From assembly GCF_020144925.1 (NCBI RefSeq), contig NZ_NSLC01000004.1:310001-374000 (forward strand): DNA of 64,000 nt, written 5' to 3'. The DNA comes from Afifella sp. IM 167 (GTDB taxonomy: Bacteria > Pseudomonadota > Alphaproteobacteria > Rhizobiales > Afifellaceae). Each line of letters starts with the position of its first letter. Position 1 is the stretch's first letter. The notes beneath the pieces were generated by a model. The model made no database searches. It worked only from the letters and a program-made list of their open reading frames with translations, and was not told the DNA's origin. A program made the translations under genes and the position numbers. This document shows, piece after piece, positions 49,299-59,056 of the stretch.

Positions 49299-52181
49299 TT
49301 GCGCCTGATCCGCCACACCCTCTCGATCCTGCTCCTCGCCGCCGCGCTTGCCGGCCTTGCAAGGCCTGCCTCGGCGCTGGAGGCGATCGAGGTGCCCCGG
49401 GGCGGCGCCACGCTCGACCTCACCGACGCCGTCGAGCATTATTCCTCCGACACCGACCGCCTGCAGGTCTCGACCGCTCCCGGCGCCGACGGCATCGTGC
49501 GGCGCATCGAGGTGCGCTCGCAGCTCGGTCCCGGCCCGTCCGACTGGCTGGTCTTCGCGCTGGCCAATACCTCCGACGAGCAGATCGACCGCCTTCTGGT
49601 GGCGCCGCACTACCGGCTCGTCGGCTCGGGCGTGCTCTCGCCCGATCTCGGCTCGGTGCGCCTCATCGCCGTGACGCCTTCGGAGGGCTTTGCGCCGGAT
49701 CAGCTGAAGGAGCCGGGTTCGGATGTCTTCCGGATCACGCTCGATCCGGGCGCCGTCGTCACCTACATCGCCGAGACCTCCTCGCCCCGGATGACGGAGC
49801 TGCATCTGTGGGAGCCGCAGGCCTACGAGGCGAACGTCAACTCCTTCACCCTCTTCCGCGGCATCGTGCTCGGCATTGCGGGGCTCCTGGCGCTCTTCCT
49901 GACGGTGCTCTTCGTGGTGCGCGGCACGGCGATGTTCCCCGCCTCCGCCATCCTCGCCTGGGCCGTCTTCGGCTATATCGCGCTTGATTTCGGCGTCATC
50001 GGCCAGGTGTTCGGCATCGGCCCGGAGAGCCTGCAGGCCTGGCGTGCGGCGGTCGAAGTGCTTCTGTCGCTGGCGCTTACGGTCTTCCTCTTCACCTACC
50101 TGCATCTGCATCGCTGGCACATCCGCTACGCCCATCTCACCGGCATCTGGCTGATCGTGCTGATTGCCCTTCTCGGCATCATCCTGATCGATCCGACGAC
50201 CGCGGCCGGTATTGCCCGCCTTTCGCTCGCCGCCACCGTTCTCCTCGGCCTCGGGGTGATCGCCTATCTGGCGCTGCGTGGCTTCGACCGGGCGATCATG
50301 CTGGTGCCGTCCTGGGCGATCCTTCTCTTCTGGCTGGTGATGGCCTGGCTCGCCGTCTCGGGCCGGGTCGACAATCCCTCCATCCAGCCGGCGCTGGCGG
50401 GCGGCCTCGTGCTTCTCGTCATGCTCATCGCCTTCACCATCATGCAGCACGCCTTCGCCGGCGGCGGGCTGGCGCACGGCATCGTCAGCGACGCCGAGCA
50501 GAAGGCGCTCGCCCTCGTCGGCGCGGGGCACGCGATCTGGGACTGGGACGTGGCGCGCGACCGCATCGAGATCGGCCGCGAGATCGAAAACGTTCTCGGC
50601 CTGAAGCGGGGGGCGCTGGAAGGCCCGGCACGCAACTGGCTCGGCACGCTGCACCCGGCGGACCGGGACCGCTTCCGCGCCGTGCTCGACGCGGTGATCG
50701 CGCAGCGCCGCGGGCGCATCAACCAGACCTTCCGGATGCGCGCCGCCGACGGGCGCTTCCTGTGGTTCCAGCTCAAGGCCCGCCCGATCGTCGGGGCCGA
50801 CGGCGAGGTGATGCGCTGCTCCGGCACGCTCGCCGACATCACCGAGGCGCGCCTGGCGGAGGACCGGCTGCTGCACGACGCCATCTTCGACAACCTGACG
50901 GGCCTGCCGAACCGCCAGCTCTTCCTCGACCGCGTCGAGCAGGCGCTGCTTCTGGCCGAGGCGAGTTCCGGCCCCTATCCCGCCATCGTCTCGCTCGACC
51001 TCGACGATTTCCACAAGGTGAACCAGAAGAGCGGCACCTTCATCGGCGATTCGGTGCTCCTGGCCATCTCGCGGCGCCTATCGCGCCTCATCGCGCCGGC
51101 GGATACGCTCGCAAGGCTGGGCGGCGACGGCTTCGCCGTCCTCACCCATGCCGCCGCCGACGCCGAGGCGCTGAACGAACTTGCCGATGCGCTGCGCGAG
51201 GCGGTGCGGGCGGCGATCCCGATCGGCGACGAAGACATCCGCCTCAGCGCCTCGGCCGGCATCAGCCGCGCCAGCGCCGGGGCCGTGCCGGGCGATATCC
51301 TGAAGGACGCGGAGACGGCGAGCTTCGAGGCCAAGCGCCAGGGCGGCGACCGCACGGTCACGCACCGTGCCGGGCAGACGCAAAGGCGCCGGCGCGAGGA
51401 TCTGGAGACGGATCTCGCAGCGGCCCTCGACGGCGGCGAAATCGACCTCGTCTACCAGCCGATCATCCGCCTTTCCGACAGCTCCGTCGCCGGCTACGAG
51501 GCGCTGATGCGCTGGGATCATCCCCGGCGCGGGGCCATCTCGCCGACGGAGTTCATCCCGCTCGCCGAGGAGACCGGGCTCATCCTGCAGCTCGGCGTCT
51601 TCACCCTGGAGCGGGCAGCGCGCGACCTCGCCGTCTGGCAGGCGGAAATCCGCAACGGACCGCTGCCTTTCGTCTCCGTCAACGTCTCGAGCCAGCAGCT
51701 CCTGCGCCACGACCTCATCAACGACGTGAAGTCGGTTCTGACGCGATCGGGCGTTGCCCCGGAGACGCTGAAGCTGGAAGTCACCGAATCGCTGTTCATG
51801 CAGAATCCGGATTTCGCCGCGCGGGTGCTGGAAGAGATCCGCCGACTCGGGGCGAGCCTGGCGCTCGACGATTTCGGCACCGGCCATTCGGCGCTTTCCT
51901 ACCTGCAACGCTTCCCCTTCGACACGATCAAGGTCGACCGCGCCTTCGTCGCCAGCAATGGCTCGGCGAACCGGCCGGTCATCCTGCGCTCGATCGTGAA
52001 CCTTGCCCACGAGCTCGGCATGGACGTGATCGCAGAAGGGGCGGAATCGGAGACCGATGTCGGCGAGCTGGTGCAGCTCGGCTGCGAGTTCGTGCAGGGC
52101 TATCTCTATGGCCGGCCGATCTCCTCGCAGATGGCGCACCAGATGGCCAAGGCCTCGCGCCCGCTGGCGCGCTCCGCCTAG
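49299..52181 (+). CDS. membrane c-di-GMP phosphodiesterase-type protein: sensor, PAS, degenerate GGDEF, EAL
   Basis: 960 residues from TTG 49299, giving signal peptide RHTLSILLLAAALAGLARPASA. A periplasmic domain (about 30-180) is followed by seven hydrophobic segments (about 185-390), a PAS domain (about 400-525, WDWDVARDRIEIG), a GGDEF domain with GGDGF where active cyclases have GGDEF (about 608-612), and an EAL domain with EALMRW, EVTESLF and LDDFGTGHSALSYL (about 734 on). So it should degrade c-di-GMP, not make it, with the GGDEF half possibly a GTP sensor. It is 83 bp after the GNAT gene. Confidence 0.9.
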   Translation: MRLIRHTLSILLLAAALAGLARPASALEAIEVPRGGATLDLTDAVEHYSSDTDRLQVSTAPGADGIVRRIEVRSQLGPGPSDWLVFALANTSDEQIDRLLVAPHYRLVGSGVLSPDLGSVRLIAVTPSEGFAPDQLKEPGSDVFRITLDPGAVVTYIAETSSPRMTELHLWEPQAYEANVNSFTLFRGIVLGIAGLLALFLTVLFVVRGTAMFPASAILAWAVFGYIALDFGVIGQVFGIGPESLQAWRAAVEVLLSLALTVFLFTYLHLHRWHIRYAHLTGIWLIVLIALLGIILIDPTTAAGIARLSLAATVLLGLGVIAYLALRGFDRAIMLVPSWAILLFWLVMAWLAVSGRVDNPSIQPALAGGLVLLVMLIAFTIMQHAFAGGGLAHGIVSDAEQKALALVGAGHAIWDWDVARDRIEIGREIENVLGLKRGALEGPARNWLGTLHPADRDRFRAVLDAVIAQRRGRINQTFRMRAADGRFLWFQLKARPIVGADGEVMRCSGTLADITEARLAEDRLLHDAIFDNLTGLPNRQLFLDRVEQALLLAEASSGPYPAIVSLDLDDFHKVNQKSGTFIGDSVLLAISRRLSRLIAPADTLARLGGDGFAVLTHAAADAEALNELADALREAVRAAIPIGDEDIRLSASAGISRASAGAVPGDILKDAETASFEAKRQGGDRTVTHRAGQTQRRRREDLETDLAAALDGGEIDLVYQPIIRLSDSSVAGYEALMRWDHPRRGAISPTEFIPLAEETGLILQLGVFTLERAARDLAVWQAEIRNGPLPFVSVNVSSQQLLRHDLINDVKSVLTRSGVAPETLKLEVTESLFMQNPDFAARVLEEIRRLGASLALDDFGTGHSALSYLQRFPFDTIKVDRAFVASNGSANRPVILRSIVNLAHELGMDVIAEGAESETDVGELVQLGCEFVQGYLYGRPISSQMAHQMAKASRPLARSA

Positions 52182-52209
52182 GGAGCTTCAGAGCGGAGGG
52201 GCAGCGCTC

Positions 52210-52806
52210 TCAGGCGTGACCGGAAAGAGAGGAGAGGCGACCTTCCGCGACGCCGATCTTGGAGAGGGCGCGGTCGTATTTCGTCTCCATCTCGGCATCG
52301 AAGAGAATCTGCTTGTCGGCCGGGCTATTGAGCCAGCCGTTCGACTGGATCTCCGTCTCCAGCTGCCCCGGCGCCCAGCCGGCATAACCGAGGGCGAGAA
52401 GCGCCTCGGCGGGGCCGTGGCCCTCGGCGATGGCGCGCAGCACGTCGAGCGTCGCCGTCAGGCAGACCTCGTCGGAAATCGGCAGCGTCGCATCTTCCAG
52501 GAAAAAGTCGCAGGAATGCAGGACGAAGCCCCGGCCCGTTTCGACCGGCCCGCCGCGATGCACGCGGATCTGCTCGACTTCCTTCTCCGCCTCGTAGGTG
52601 ATCGGCTCGCCGATTTCGAGCTGGGAGAGGAGATCGCGGAAGGAGATTTCCGGCGCCAGCTTGTTGATGACGATGCCCATCGCGCCCTGCTCGGAATGGG
52701 CGCACAGATAGATCACCGTCCGCTCGAACCGCTTGTCGCCCATGGTGGGCATGGCGATGAGGAACTGTCCGTCGAGAAAGCCGCTCTTGGCGTTGGCCGT
52801 TGTCAT
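52210..52806 (-). CDS. YqgE/AlgH (UPF0301) family protein
   Basis: 198 residues. [41 protein letters not shown] is the conserved opening and [14 protein letters not shown] the family core. Its biochemical role is unknown; the Pseudomonas member AlgH affects alginate regulation. Start ATG 52806. The gene converges on the EAL gene (28 bp between stops) and diverges from the DsbD-N-like gene. Confidence 0.93.
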   Translation of the reverse strand: MTTANAKSGFLDGQFLIAMPTMGDKRFERTVIYLCAHSEQGAMGIVINKLAPEISFRDLLSQLEIGEPITYEAEKEVEQIRVHRGGPVETGRGFVLHSCDFFLEDATLPISDEVCLTATLDVLRAIAEGHGPAEALLALGYAGWAPGQLETEIQSNGWLNSPADKQILFDAEMETKYDRALSKIGVAEGRLSSLSGHA

Positions 52807-52930
52807 TTTGCGATGGTAGCAACGGCAGCGTGGATTGAACAGGCTGAGCGGCGCCGCGCCTCACCAAGATATGACCCCTTGCGACGAGAACGGCCTCGCC
52901 CTCCCGGGCCTCAGGAGGCAATCTCTATCG

Positions 52931-53752
52931 ATGCTGTCACATGCTCTCGCAGCGGCGCTCGCGCTCGTTTCCGCCGCCCTTTTCGTCGTTCCCGACAATG
53001 CGGCCGCTGAGACGTCCGCCTGGTCGCAGGGCGACGAATCGCGCCTTCGCCTCATTGCGGCGCCGCTAAAGGACGGCACGCTCGGCGCGGCGATCGAGAT
53101 CGAGCTCACCGGCGGCTGGCACACCTACTGGCGCACGCCGGGGGACGCGGGCATCCCGCCGCAATTCGATTTCTCCGCCTCGGAGAATCTCGCCTCCGTG
53201 CAGGTGCTCTATCCGGCGCCGGAACGCTACGACGACGGCACCAGCGTCTCGAACGTCTATCATGACGGCGTGGTGCTGCCGCTCAACCTCTCCCCCACGG
53301 ATGCGACAAAGCCGATGACGCTGCGCCTTTCGGCCTTCTACGGCGTCTGCCGCGAGGTCTGCATTCCCGCCGAGGGCTCGGCCGAGCTCACGGTGCCCGA
53401 AGAACCACAGGCGGATGCCCGCGCGCGCATCGCCATCGCCGCGGCCCTGGCGCGCGTGCCCCGCCCCAGCCCCGGCGAGGATCTTGCCATCGGCCCGGTG
53501 AAGCTTTCCGGCGAGACGGCCGAATTCACCGTCACGGCCGAGGGCGCGGGCCGCGCGCCCGTCGTCTTCGCCGAGGGGCCGGAGAGCTGGTTCCTGCCGC
53601 AGCCGGAGATGGTGTCCGGCGAGGACGGCACCTTCCTCTACCGCCTGCCGCTCGAGGGAAGGCCAAAGGGAGCCTCGCTCTCCGGCGCGGCGCTCACCCT
53701 GACCGCCGTTCTCGGCGGGCACGCGGTGGAGCTGCATAGCGACCTTCCCTGA
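52931..53752 (+). CDS. periplasmic DsbD N-terminal (alpha) domain-like protein
   Basis: 273 residues from ATG 52931, with signal peptide LSHALAAALALVSAALFVVPDNAAA. The DsbD-alpha fold is suggested by LTGGWHTYWRTPGDAGIPPQFDFSASENLAS and by the redox Cys pair in FYGVCREVCIPAEG (about residue 138-151). Full DsbD has a membrane part and a thioredoxin domain, both missing here, so it is a stand-alone periplasmic electron acceptor or a thiol-protection factor. An ATG at 52871 would add 20 residues. The peroxiredoxin gene follows after 131 bp. Confidence 0.85.
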   Translation: MLSHALAAALALVSAALFVVPDNAAAETSAWSQGDESRLRLIAAPLKDGTLGAAIEIELTGGWHTYWRTPGDAGIPPQFDFSASENLASVQVLYPAPERYDDGTSVSNVYHDGVVLPLNLSPTDATKPMTLRLSAFYGVCREVCIPAEGSAELTVPEEPQADARARIAIAAALARVPRPSPGEDLAIGPVKLSGETAEFTVTAEGAGRAPVVFAEGPESWFLPQPEMVSGEDGTFLYRLPLEGRPKGASLSGAALTLTAVLGGHAVELHSDLP

Positions 53753-53826
53753 GCCCGCCTTTCTTTCGCCCGCAGCACGCGCGGCGCTTCAAACGCGGTT
53801 CGATCGCCCTACCTTAGGCGCTCTGA

Positions 53827-53842
53827 TCCCGGCTTGCCGGGA
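53827..53842. other. GC-rich hairpin between the DsbD-like gene and the peroxiredoxin gene
   Basis: TCCCGGC (53827-53833) and GCCGGGA (53836-53842) pair around two T. No T-run follows. It lies 42-57 bp ahead of the peroxiredoxin start, so it could be in its 5' leader or be the end of the upstream message. Confidence 0.35.
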
Positions 53843-53883
53843 CGCAGCCCGACACCAATCGCGAAATCCACTGGAGACGCACC

Positions 53884-54369
53884 ATGAGCCTTTCTGCCGG
53901 CGACCGCATTCCCGACGCCACCTTCTTCGTGTCCGGCGAGAGCGGGCCTGAAAAGCGCACCGCCGCCGAGATCTTCAACGGCCGCAAGGTGGTGCTCTTC
54001 GGGGTTCCCGGCGCCTATACGCCGACCTGCCAGAACAAGCATCTGCCGGGCTTTTTGGAGCATTACGACGCGATCCTCGCCAAGGGCGTCGACGAGATCG
54101 TCCTCGTCGCGGTGAACGACCCGTTCGTGCTGAAGGCCTGGGCCGAATCGACCGGCGCCAAGGGCAAGGTCAGCTTCGTCTCCGACGGCAACGCCGAATT
54201 CGCCAAGGCGGCCGGCCTCGACATGGACGGATCGGGCGTCGGCCTCGGCACGCGCATCAAGCGCTTCGCCGCGGTGGTCGATGACGGTACCGTCAAGACG
54301 ATCCTCGTGGAGGATTCCCCCGGACAGGCCGACAAATCCTCGGCGGCCTCCATCATGGAAGCGCTGTGA
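53884..54369 (+). CDS. peroxiredoxin, Prx5-like (AhpE/hybrid type)
   Basis: 161 residues. Peroxidatic Cys in GAYTPTCQNKHLPGF (about residue 49), with the Arg-containing active-site partner later in TRIKRFAAVVDDG. The family reduces hydrogen peroxide and organic peroxides using glutathione/glutaredoxin or thioredoxin. No glutaredoxin domain is fused. ATG 53884 behind GGAGAC. It converges on rnhA, 28 bp between stops; in Rhizobiales it is a frequent neighbour of rnhA-thrB-ispH. Confidence 0.93.
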   Translation: MSLSAGDRIPDATFFVSGESGPEKRTAAEIFNGRKVVLFGVPGAYTPTCQNKHLPGFLEHYDAILAKGVDEIVLVAVNDPFVLKAWAESTGAKGKVSFVSDGNAEFAKAAGLDMDGSGVGLGTRIKRFAAVVDDGTVKTILVEDSPGQADKSSAASIMEAL

Positions 54370-54397
54370 GGGCTTCTGCCCGGCCCTGAAGCAAATC

Positions 54398-54892
54398 TCA
54401 GGCGGCGGGAGATTTCCCGCCGTCTTTGGGGCGCGCCGGCTTGAAGGGCGCCATGGCGGCGCGGGCGAGCGCATCGACGCGCTCGTTCATCTCGTCGCCG
54501 GCATGGCCGCGCACCCATTTCCATTCGATCTCGTGAGGACCGAGCGCGGCCACCAGATCCTGCCAGAGCTCGGCGTTCTTCACCGGCTTCTTGGCCGCCG
54601 TCTTCCAGCCGTTCTTCTGCCAGGAATGCACCCATTTGGTGATGCCGTCGCGCAGATACTGGCTGTCGGTGTTGAGCGTGACGCGCGAGGGCCTGGTCAA
54701 GGCCTTCAGCGCCTCGATGGCGGCCTTCAGCTCCATGCGGTTGTTGGTCGTCGAGGCCTCGCCGCCGGAGACCTCCCTCTCCTTGCCGCGATATTGCAGG
54801 ACCGCCGCCCAGCCGCCCGGCCCGGGATTGCCGGAGCAGGCGCCGTCGGTGTGGATCACCACCTTCTCCCCCGCCCCGTCCGCGGCGCTCAA
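54398..54892 (-). CDS. rnhA: ribonuclease HI
   Basis: 164 residues. The four acidic catalytic residues are seen: Asp in [14 protein letters not shown], Glu in [13 protein letters not shown], Asp in [11 protein letters not shown] and the last Asp in [14 protein letters not shown]. It removes RNA from RNA-DNA hybrids. The start is a TTG at 54892 overlapping the thrB stop (TTGA); a GTG ten codons in with GGAGAAG upstream could equally serve. A Lys/Pro tail follows the domain. Third gene after ispH and thrB. Confidence 0.94.
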   Translation of the reverse strand: MSAADGAGEKVVIHTDGACSGNPGPGGWAAVLQYRGKEREVSGGEASTTNNRMELKAAIEALKALTRPSRVTLNTDSQYLRDGITKWVHSWQKNGWKTAAKKPVKNAELWQDLVAALGPHEIEWKWVRGHAGDEMNERVDALARAAMAPFKPARPKDGGKSPAA

Positions 54893-55857
54893 AGGTCGAT
54901 CCCGTAGGCGCTGGCGGATGCGACCTGGCGATGAAAGCGAAGTTTGCGCACGTATTCTCCCGGATCCTTGCGAGTGACGAAGGCCCCCGGGGGGGTGGTG
55001 TTCCAGTCGTAAAGCCGCGTCAAGAGGAAGCGCAGGGCCGCGCCCCGCGCCAGCACGGGCAGCGCCGCTCGTTCGGCCGGAAGTAGCGGCCGCTTTGCCT
55101 CATAGGCGGAAAGAAGAGCCCTGCCCTTGGTGACGTTGAAGGTCGCGTCCGGCTCGAAGCACCAGGCGTTGAGGCAGATGGCGACGTCGTAGGCGAGAAA
55201 GTCGTTGCAGGCGAAATAGAAGTCGATCAGCCCGGAAAGGGCGTCGCCGAGAAAGAAGACGTTGTCCGGGAAGAGATCGGCATGGATGACGCCGAAGGGA
55301 AGGCCGGCCGGCCATTCGGCCTCCAGCGCATCGAGCTCCGACGAGACGAGGTCGTGCAGCGCCGCATCCTCCTGGCCGCAGGCCGCGTCGCGCGCCTTTT
55401 CGTAGAGCGGGCGCCAGTCGGCGAGCGCCAGCGCGTTCGCCCGGCGCATCGGAAAGTCCCTGCCCGCCTCGTGCATGGCGGCGAGCGCCCCGCCGACGCC
55501 GGCGCAGTGCATCACCCGGGGCCGGCGCACGCCCATCCCGTCGAGGAAGGAGATAATGGCGGCGGGCCGGCCGGCCAGCTCGCGCAGGGCCTTGCCGTCC
55601 CTTGCCTTCACCGGCAGCGGACAATCGATGCCGCGATCGGAAAGATGCTGCATCAGCGACAGGAAGAACGGCAGGTCCTCGCGCTTCACCCGCCGCTCGT
55701 AGAGCGTCAGGATGAAGAAGCCGGCCTCGGTATGCAGAAGGTAGTTGGAGTTCTCCACGCCCTCGGCGATGCCCTTGAAGGCAAGCACGCCGCCGAGATC
55801 GTAATCCTTCAGGAAAGCCTCGAGCTCGCCGTCCCCGATCTCGGTATAGACTGCCAC
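54889..55857 (-). CDS. thrB: homoserine kinase, aminoglycoside-phosphotransferase-like type
   Basis: 322 residues. Unlike the GHMP-type ThrB of enteric bacteria this is the APH/choline-kinase-fold form of alphaproteobacteria. Catalytic [11 protein letters not shown] and the metal Asp in [23 protein letters not shown] are clear, with [25 protein letters not shown] in the nucleotide lobe. It phosphorylates homoserine for ThrC. The start is GTG at 55857. Stop overlaps the rnhA start by 4 bp; ispH lies 9 bp upstream. Confidence 0.94.
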   Translation of the reverse strand: MAVYTEIGDGELEAFLKDYDLGGVLAFKGIAEGVENSNYLLHTEAGFFILTLYERRVKREDLPFFLSLMQHLSDRGIDCPLPVKARDGKALRELAGRPAAIISFLDGMGVRRPRVMHCAGVGGALAAMHEAGRDFPMRRANALALADWRPLYEKARDAACGQEDAALHDLVSSELDALEAEWPAGLPFGVIHADLFPDNVFFLGDALSGLIDFYFACNDFLAYDVAICLNAWCFEPDATFNVTKGRALLSAYEAKRPLLPAERAALPVLARGAALRFLLTRLYDWNTTPPGAFVTRKDPGEYVRKLRFHRQVASASAYGIDL

Positions 55858-55866
55858 GGTTGCGGC

Positions 55867-56823
55867 TTACGCGGCCTGTTCGCGCAGGGTGCGCGGCAGG
55901 AGGAAGGTGATGTCCTCCTCGGCCGTCGTCACCAGCTCCACCTTCACCTCGAAGCGCTGGCGGAAGGCCTCCACGACCTCCTCCACCAGAAGCTCCGGCG
56001 CCGAAGCCCCGGCGGTCAGGCCGATATCGGCAACGCCTTCAAGGTCGGTCCAGTCGATCTCGGCCGCGCCACGGATCAGCGTCGCCCGCGGGCAGCCGCT
56101 GCGCTCCGCGACTTCCACGAGGCGGCGGGAATTGGACGAGTTCGGCGCGCCGACGACGAGCATGCGCTCCACCTTGGGGGCGACGGCCTTGACGGCCGCC
56201 TGACGGTTGGTGGTGGCGTAGCAGATGTCGCCCTTCTGCGGGCCGGTGATCTCGGGAAAGCGCTCCTGGAGGATCTCGACCATCTCGGCCGTGTCGTCGA
56301 CGGAGAGCGTCGTCTGGCTGATCCAGGCAAGGTTGGAGGGATCGCGCGGGGTGAAGGCGCGCGCGTCCTGCGGCGTCTCGATCAGCGTGATGGAGCCAGG
56401 CTCCAGCTGCCCCATCGTGCCTTCCACCTCGGGGTGGCCGGCATGGCCGATGAGGACGATCTCGCGGCCGCGGCGCTCGTGCAGGATCGCTTCCTTGTGC
56501 ACCTTGGAGACGAGCGGGCAGGTGGCGTCGAGATAGAGCATGTTGCGGCCCTCGGCCGCCTGCGGGACGCTCTTGGGCACGCCATGGGCCGAGAAGATCA
56601 CCGGCTGCCCGGTCTGCGGCACCTCGTCGAGCTCTTCGACGAAAATCGCCCCCTTCTCCTTCAGGCTGTCGACCACGAAGCGGTTATGGACGATCTCATG
56701 GCGCACATAGACAGGCGCGCCATAGCGGCGGAGCGCCTCCTCCACGACCTGGATGGCGCGGTCGACGCCGGCACAAAAGCCGCGCGGGGCGCAGAGATGG
56801 AGCGTGATCCTGGGCTTATGCAT
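55867..56823 (-). CDS. ispH: 4-hydroxy-3-methylbut-2-enyl diphosphate reductase
   Basis: 318 residues. The last MEP-pathway enzyme, yielding IPP and DMAPP. The three Fe-S cysteines are in [30 protein letters not shown] and [14 protein letters not shown]-adjacent [10 protein letters not shown] (Cys in DICYAT). HGVPKSVP and SVDDTAEM are also family blocks. ATG 56823. It begins 80 bp after the SURF1 gene and heads ispH-thrB-rnhA. Dxs, the first pathway enzyme, is 30 kb away on the same strand. Confidence 0.96.
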   Translation of the reverse strand: MHKPRITLHLCAPRGFCAGVDRAIQVVEEALRRYGAPVYVRHEIVHNRFVVDSLKEKGAIFVEELDEVPQTGQPVIFSAHGVPKSVPQAAEGRNMLYLDATCPLVSKVHKEAILHERRGREIVLIGHAGHPEVEGTMGQLEPGSITLIETPQDARAFTPRDPSNLAWISQTTLSVDDTAEMVEILQERFPEITGPQKGDICYATTNRQAAVKAVAPKVERMLVVGAPNSSNSRRLVEVAERSGCPRATLIRGAAEIDWTDLEGVADIGLTAGASAPELLVEEVVEAFRQRFEVKVELVTTAEEDITFLLPRTLREQAA

Positions 56824-56903
56824 GATCGAAATCCCTTTGCCGGGAAGTAGGTTGCGAGCCTAGAGGAAGTCAAGCGCCGCAAACAGCGCAGCTGCAATGC
56901 CTC

Positions 56904-57665
56904 TCATGGCCTGCGCCGGCGGGCACCCACCGCGTAGGAGAGGAAGACGACCACCAGGGCGACGGCAAGACCATACCATGTCAGCGCGTATTGCAGGTGG
57001 TTGTTGGGAAAGAGCATGCGCGTTTCTCCCGCCTGCGGCAGCTCCGGCCCCTCTTCGGAGCGCAGGAGATCGAGCGTGACGGGGGCGAGCCTGCCCGTCA
57101 GGTTCTCGGCGGCGGAGATCGCTTCGATGGAGCGGGAGAAGAAGAGGTCCTCGCCCGGCTTGTTCTCCGGCGTCAGCCAGGTCGGCGGATCGTCGGGGCG
57201 GATGAGGCCGGAAATCTCGATCTCGCCCGAAGGCGGCGGCGCCCATTCAGCGCCGTCCGGCACGAAGCCGCGATTGACCAGGATGACGCCGCCGTCAGCT
57301 AGCTCGAAGGGCGTCATGATCCAGGCGCCGGGGCCGGAAGCCGGGCCACGGGCCTCGTCGGAGGGCAGCGAGGTGAAGACCCGCACCTCCTTGGCGGCAA
57401 GGTAGCGGCCGGAAAGGACGACCCGGCGGTATTCGTTCGCAGCCGCGTCCGGCTGGAAGATCACCGCGGCCGGCAAAGGCGGCATGGCCGGCCTCTCGGC
57501 GACGCGCGCGATCAGATCTTCCTTCCAGGCGAGGCGGCGGACCTGCCAGTTGCCGAGCGAGACGAGGATCGCGATGGCGACGAGCGCGACGATGCCGGTG
57601 ACAACGAGGCGGACGGGACCAGCCCTGCGCGCGGTCCCTTCAGCCGTGCCGTCCTCCGCGCTCAT
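56904..57665 (-). CDS. SURF1 family cytochrome oxidase assembly protein
   Basis: 253 residues. Two membrane anchors at the ends (about 18-38, LVVTGIVALVAIAILVSLG, and 227-245, LTWYGLAVALVVVFLSYAVGA) enclose a periplasmic domain with NWQVRRLAWKEDLI and NNHLQYALTWYGLA, both SURF1 signatures. SURF1 helps haem a insertion into cytochrome oxidase subunit I. Its ATG overlaps the DUF983 stop by 4 bp (ATGA). Part of the cox operon. Confidence 0.95.
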   Translation of the reverse strand: MSAEDGTAEGTARRAGPVRLVVTGIVALVAIAILVSLGNWQVRRLAWKEDLIARVAERPAMPPLPAAVIFQPDAAANEYRRVVLSGRYLAAKEVRVFTSLPSDEARGPASGPGAWIMTPFELADGGVILVNRGFVPDGAEWAPPPSGEIEISGLIRPDDPPTWLTPENKPGEDLFFSRSIEAISAAENLTGRLAPVTLDLLRSEEGPELPQAGETRMLFPNNHLQYALTWYGLAVALVVVFLSYAVGARRRRP

Positions 57666-58051
57666 CGCGCCGAACGGTCGATCTCGCCCTCTTTGGCCTT
57701 ATTGGCGAATTGCAGGGCGATGGCCAGTCCCTTCAGGGGACGCAGAAGGATCAGCGCGAAGAAGATGATCGCCGGAGGCCAGAGAAGGATATGGACCCAG
57801 AAGGGCGGCGAATAGGCGAGTTCCACCAGAACCGCCGCACCTGCGATCAGGAAGCCGATGAAGGTCATGGCAAAAAAGGCCGGGCCATCGGCGGAATCGG
57901 CGAAGCCGAGATCGAGACCGCAGACCGGGCAAGCCTTCTTGAGCTTCAGGAAGCCGTTGAAGATGCCGCCCTTTCCGCATCGCGGGCAGCGCCCGCGAAG
58001 GCCGGTGGTGACCGGCTCCGGCGGGACAGGCGGCACATTCGAAATCGACAT
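57662..58051 (-). CDS. DUF983 membrane protein with CxxC zinc-ribbon-like N-terminus
   Basis: 129 residues. Two CxxC pairs, CPRCGKG and CPVCGLDLGF (about residues 22-47), suggest a small zinc ribbon or redox site, then two transmembrane segments (AFFAMTFIGFLIAGAAVLVELAY and WVHILLWPPAIIFFALILL). The family is found in cox operons of many alphaproteobacteria and is presumed to help oxidase assembly. ATG at 58051 rather than GTG 58057. Coupled to SURF1 downstream. Confidence 0.92.
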   Translation of the reverse strand: MSISNVPPVPPEPVTTGLRGRCPRCGKGGIFNGFLKLKKACPVCGLDLGFADSADGPAFFAMTFIGFLIAGAAVLVELAYSPPFWVHILLWPPAIIFFALILLRPLKGLAIALQFANKAKEGEIDRSAR

Positions 58052-58112
58052 GAACACTCCGGGCGCAATCGCGCCCTTGCTGTTGACGGAAGGCGCGGGA
58101 GGCGCCCTGCCC

Positions 58113-58946
58113 TTACTCCATCACCGCGCCGGCCGAGCCCCACACGTAGATGCAGGAGAAGAGGAACAGCCAGACGACGTCGACGAAGTGCCAGTACCAG
58201 GCGGCTGCTTCGAAACCGAAGTGCTTCTGCGGCGTGAAATCGCCGCGCAAGGCACGCACCAGGCAGACGATCAGGAAGATCGTGCCGACGATGACGTGGA
58301 AGCCGTGGAAGCCGGTCGCCATGAAGAAGGTCGAACCGTAGATATTGCCGCCGAAGGAGAAGGCGGCGTGGGCGTATTCGTAGGCCTGCACGAAGCTGAA
58401 CAGGATGCCGAGAACGATCGTCGCGATCAGGCCGTTGATCAGGCCGCGCCGGTCGCCTTCGAGCAGCGAATGGTGCGCCCAGGTGATCGTCGTGCCGGAG
58501 GTGAGCAGGATCAGCGTGTTGATCAGCGGCAGATGCCAGGGATCGAAGACCTCGATGCCCGCAGGCGGCCACTGACCGCCGGTCACCTCGACGCGGGTGT
58601 GCTGGATCGCCTCGCCGGCATAGAGGCTGGCGTCGAAATAGGCCCAGAACCAGGCGACGAAGAACATCACCTCCGAGGCGATGAAGAGGATCATGCCATA
58701 GCGCAGATGCAGCGAGACGACGCCGGTGTGAAAGCCCTGATGGCTTTCGCGGATGACGTCGCGCCACCAGCCGACCATGGTGAAGATGACGCCGGCGAAG
58801 CCCGGAACCACCCAGAAGATCGAGGCGCCCTTCATGGCGGCGATGGCGCCGAGGGCGAGCAGGAATGCCGAGAGCGCGCCGATCGCGGGCCAGGGGCTCG
58901 GGTCCACCAGATGATAGTCGTGTGATTTGGCGTGGGCCTCGGCCAT
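58113..58946 (-). CDS. ctaE: cytochrome c oxidase subunit III
   Basis: 277 residues from ATG 58946 (AGAGGA upstream). Seven transmembrane helices; HDYHLVDPSPWPAIGALSAF opens the protein and WHFVDVVWLFLFSCIYVWG closes it. Family blocks RESHQGFHTGVVSLHLRYGMILFIASEVMFFVAWFWAYF and GFHGFHVIVGTIFL are intact. The same frame is open for another 38 codons to 59060, with an Ala/Glu/Lys/Pro-rich stretch overlapping the ctaG stop; this may be a genuine longer N-terminus or untranslated spacer. Confidence 0.95.
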   Translation of the reverse strand: MAEAHAKSHDYHLVDPSPWPAIGALSAFLLALGAIAAMKGASIFWVVPGFAGVIFTMVGWWRDVIRESHQGFHTGVVSLHLRYGMILFIASEVMFFVAWFWAYFDASLYAGEAIQHTRVEVTGGQWPPAGIEVFDPWHLPLINTLILLTSGTTITWAHHSLLEGDRRGLINGLIATIVLGILFSFVQAYEYAHAAFSFGGNIYGSTFFMATGFHGFHVIVGTIFLIVCLVRALRGDFTPQKHFGFEAAAWYWHFVDVVWLFLFSCIYVWGSAGAVME

Positions 58947-59056
58947 TTTTTCCTCTTTCTCTTTCACGTCCGCGGCAGGCGCAGGATGTTCCTCTGTGCC
59001 CGCGTGCGGGGCAGTCTCATCGTTGACGGCGCCCGATTCGGGCGTTGCCCCGACCA

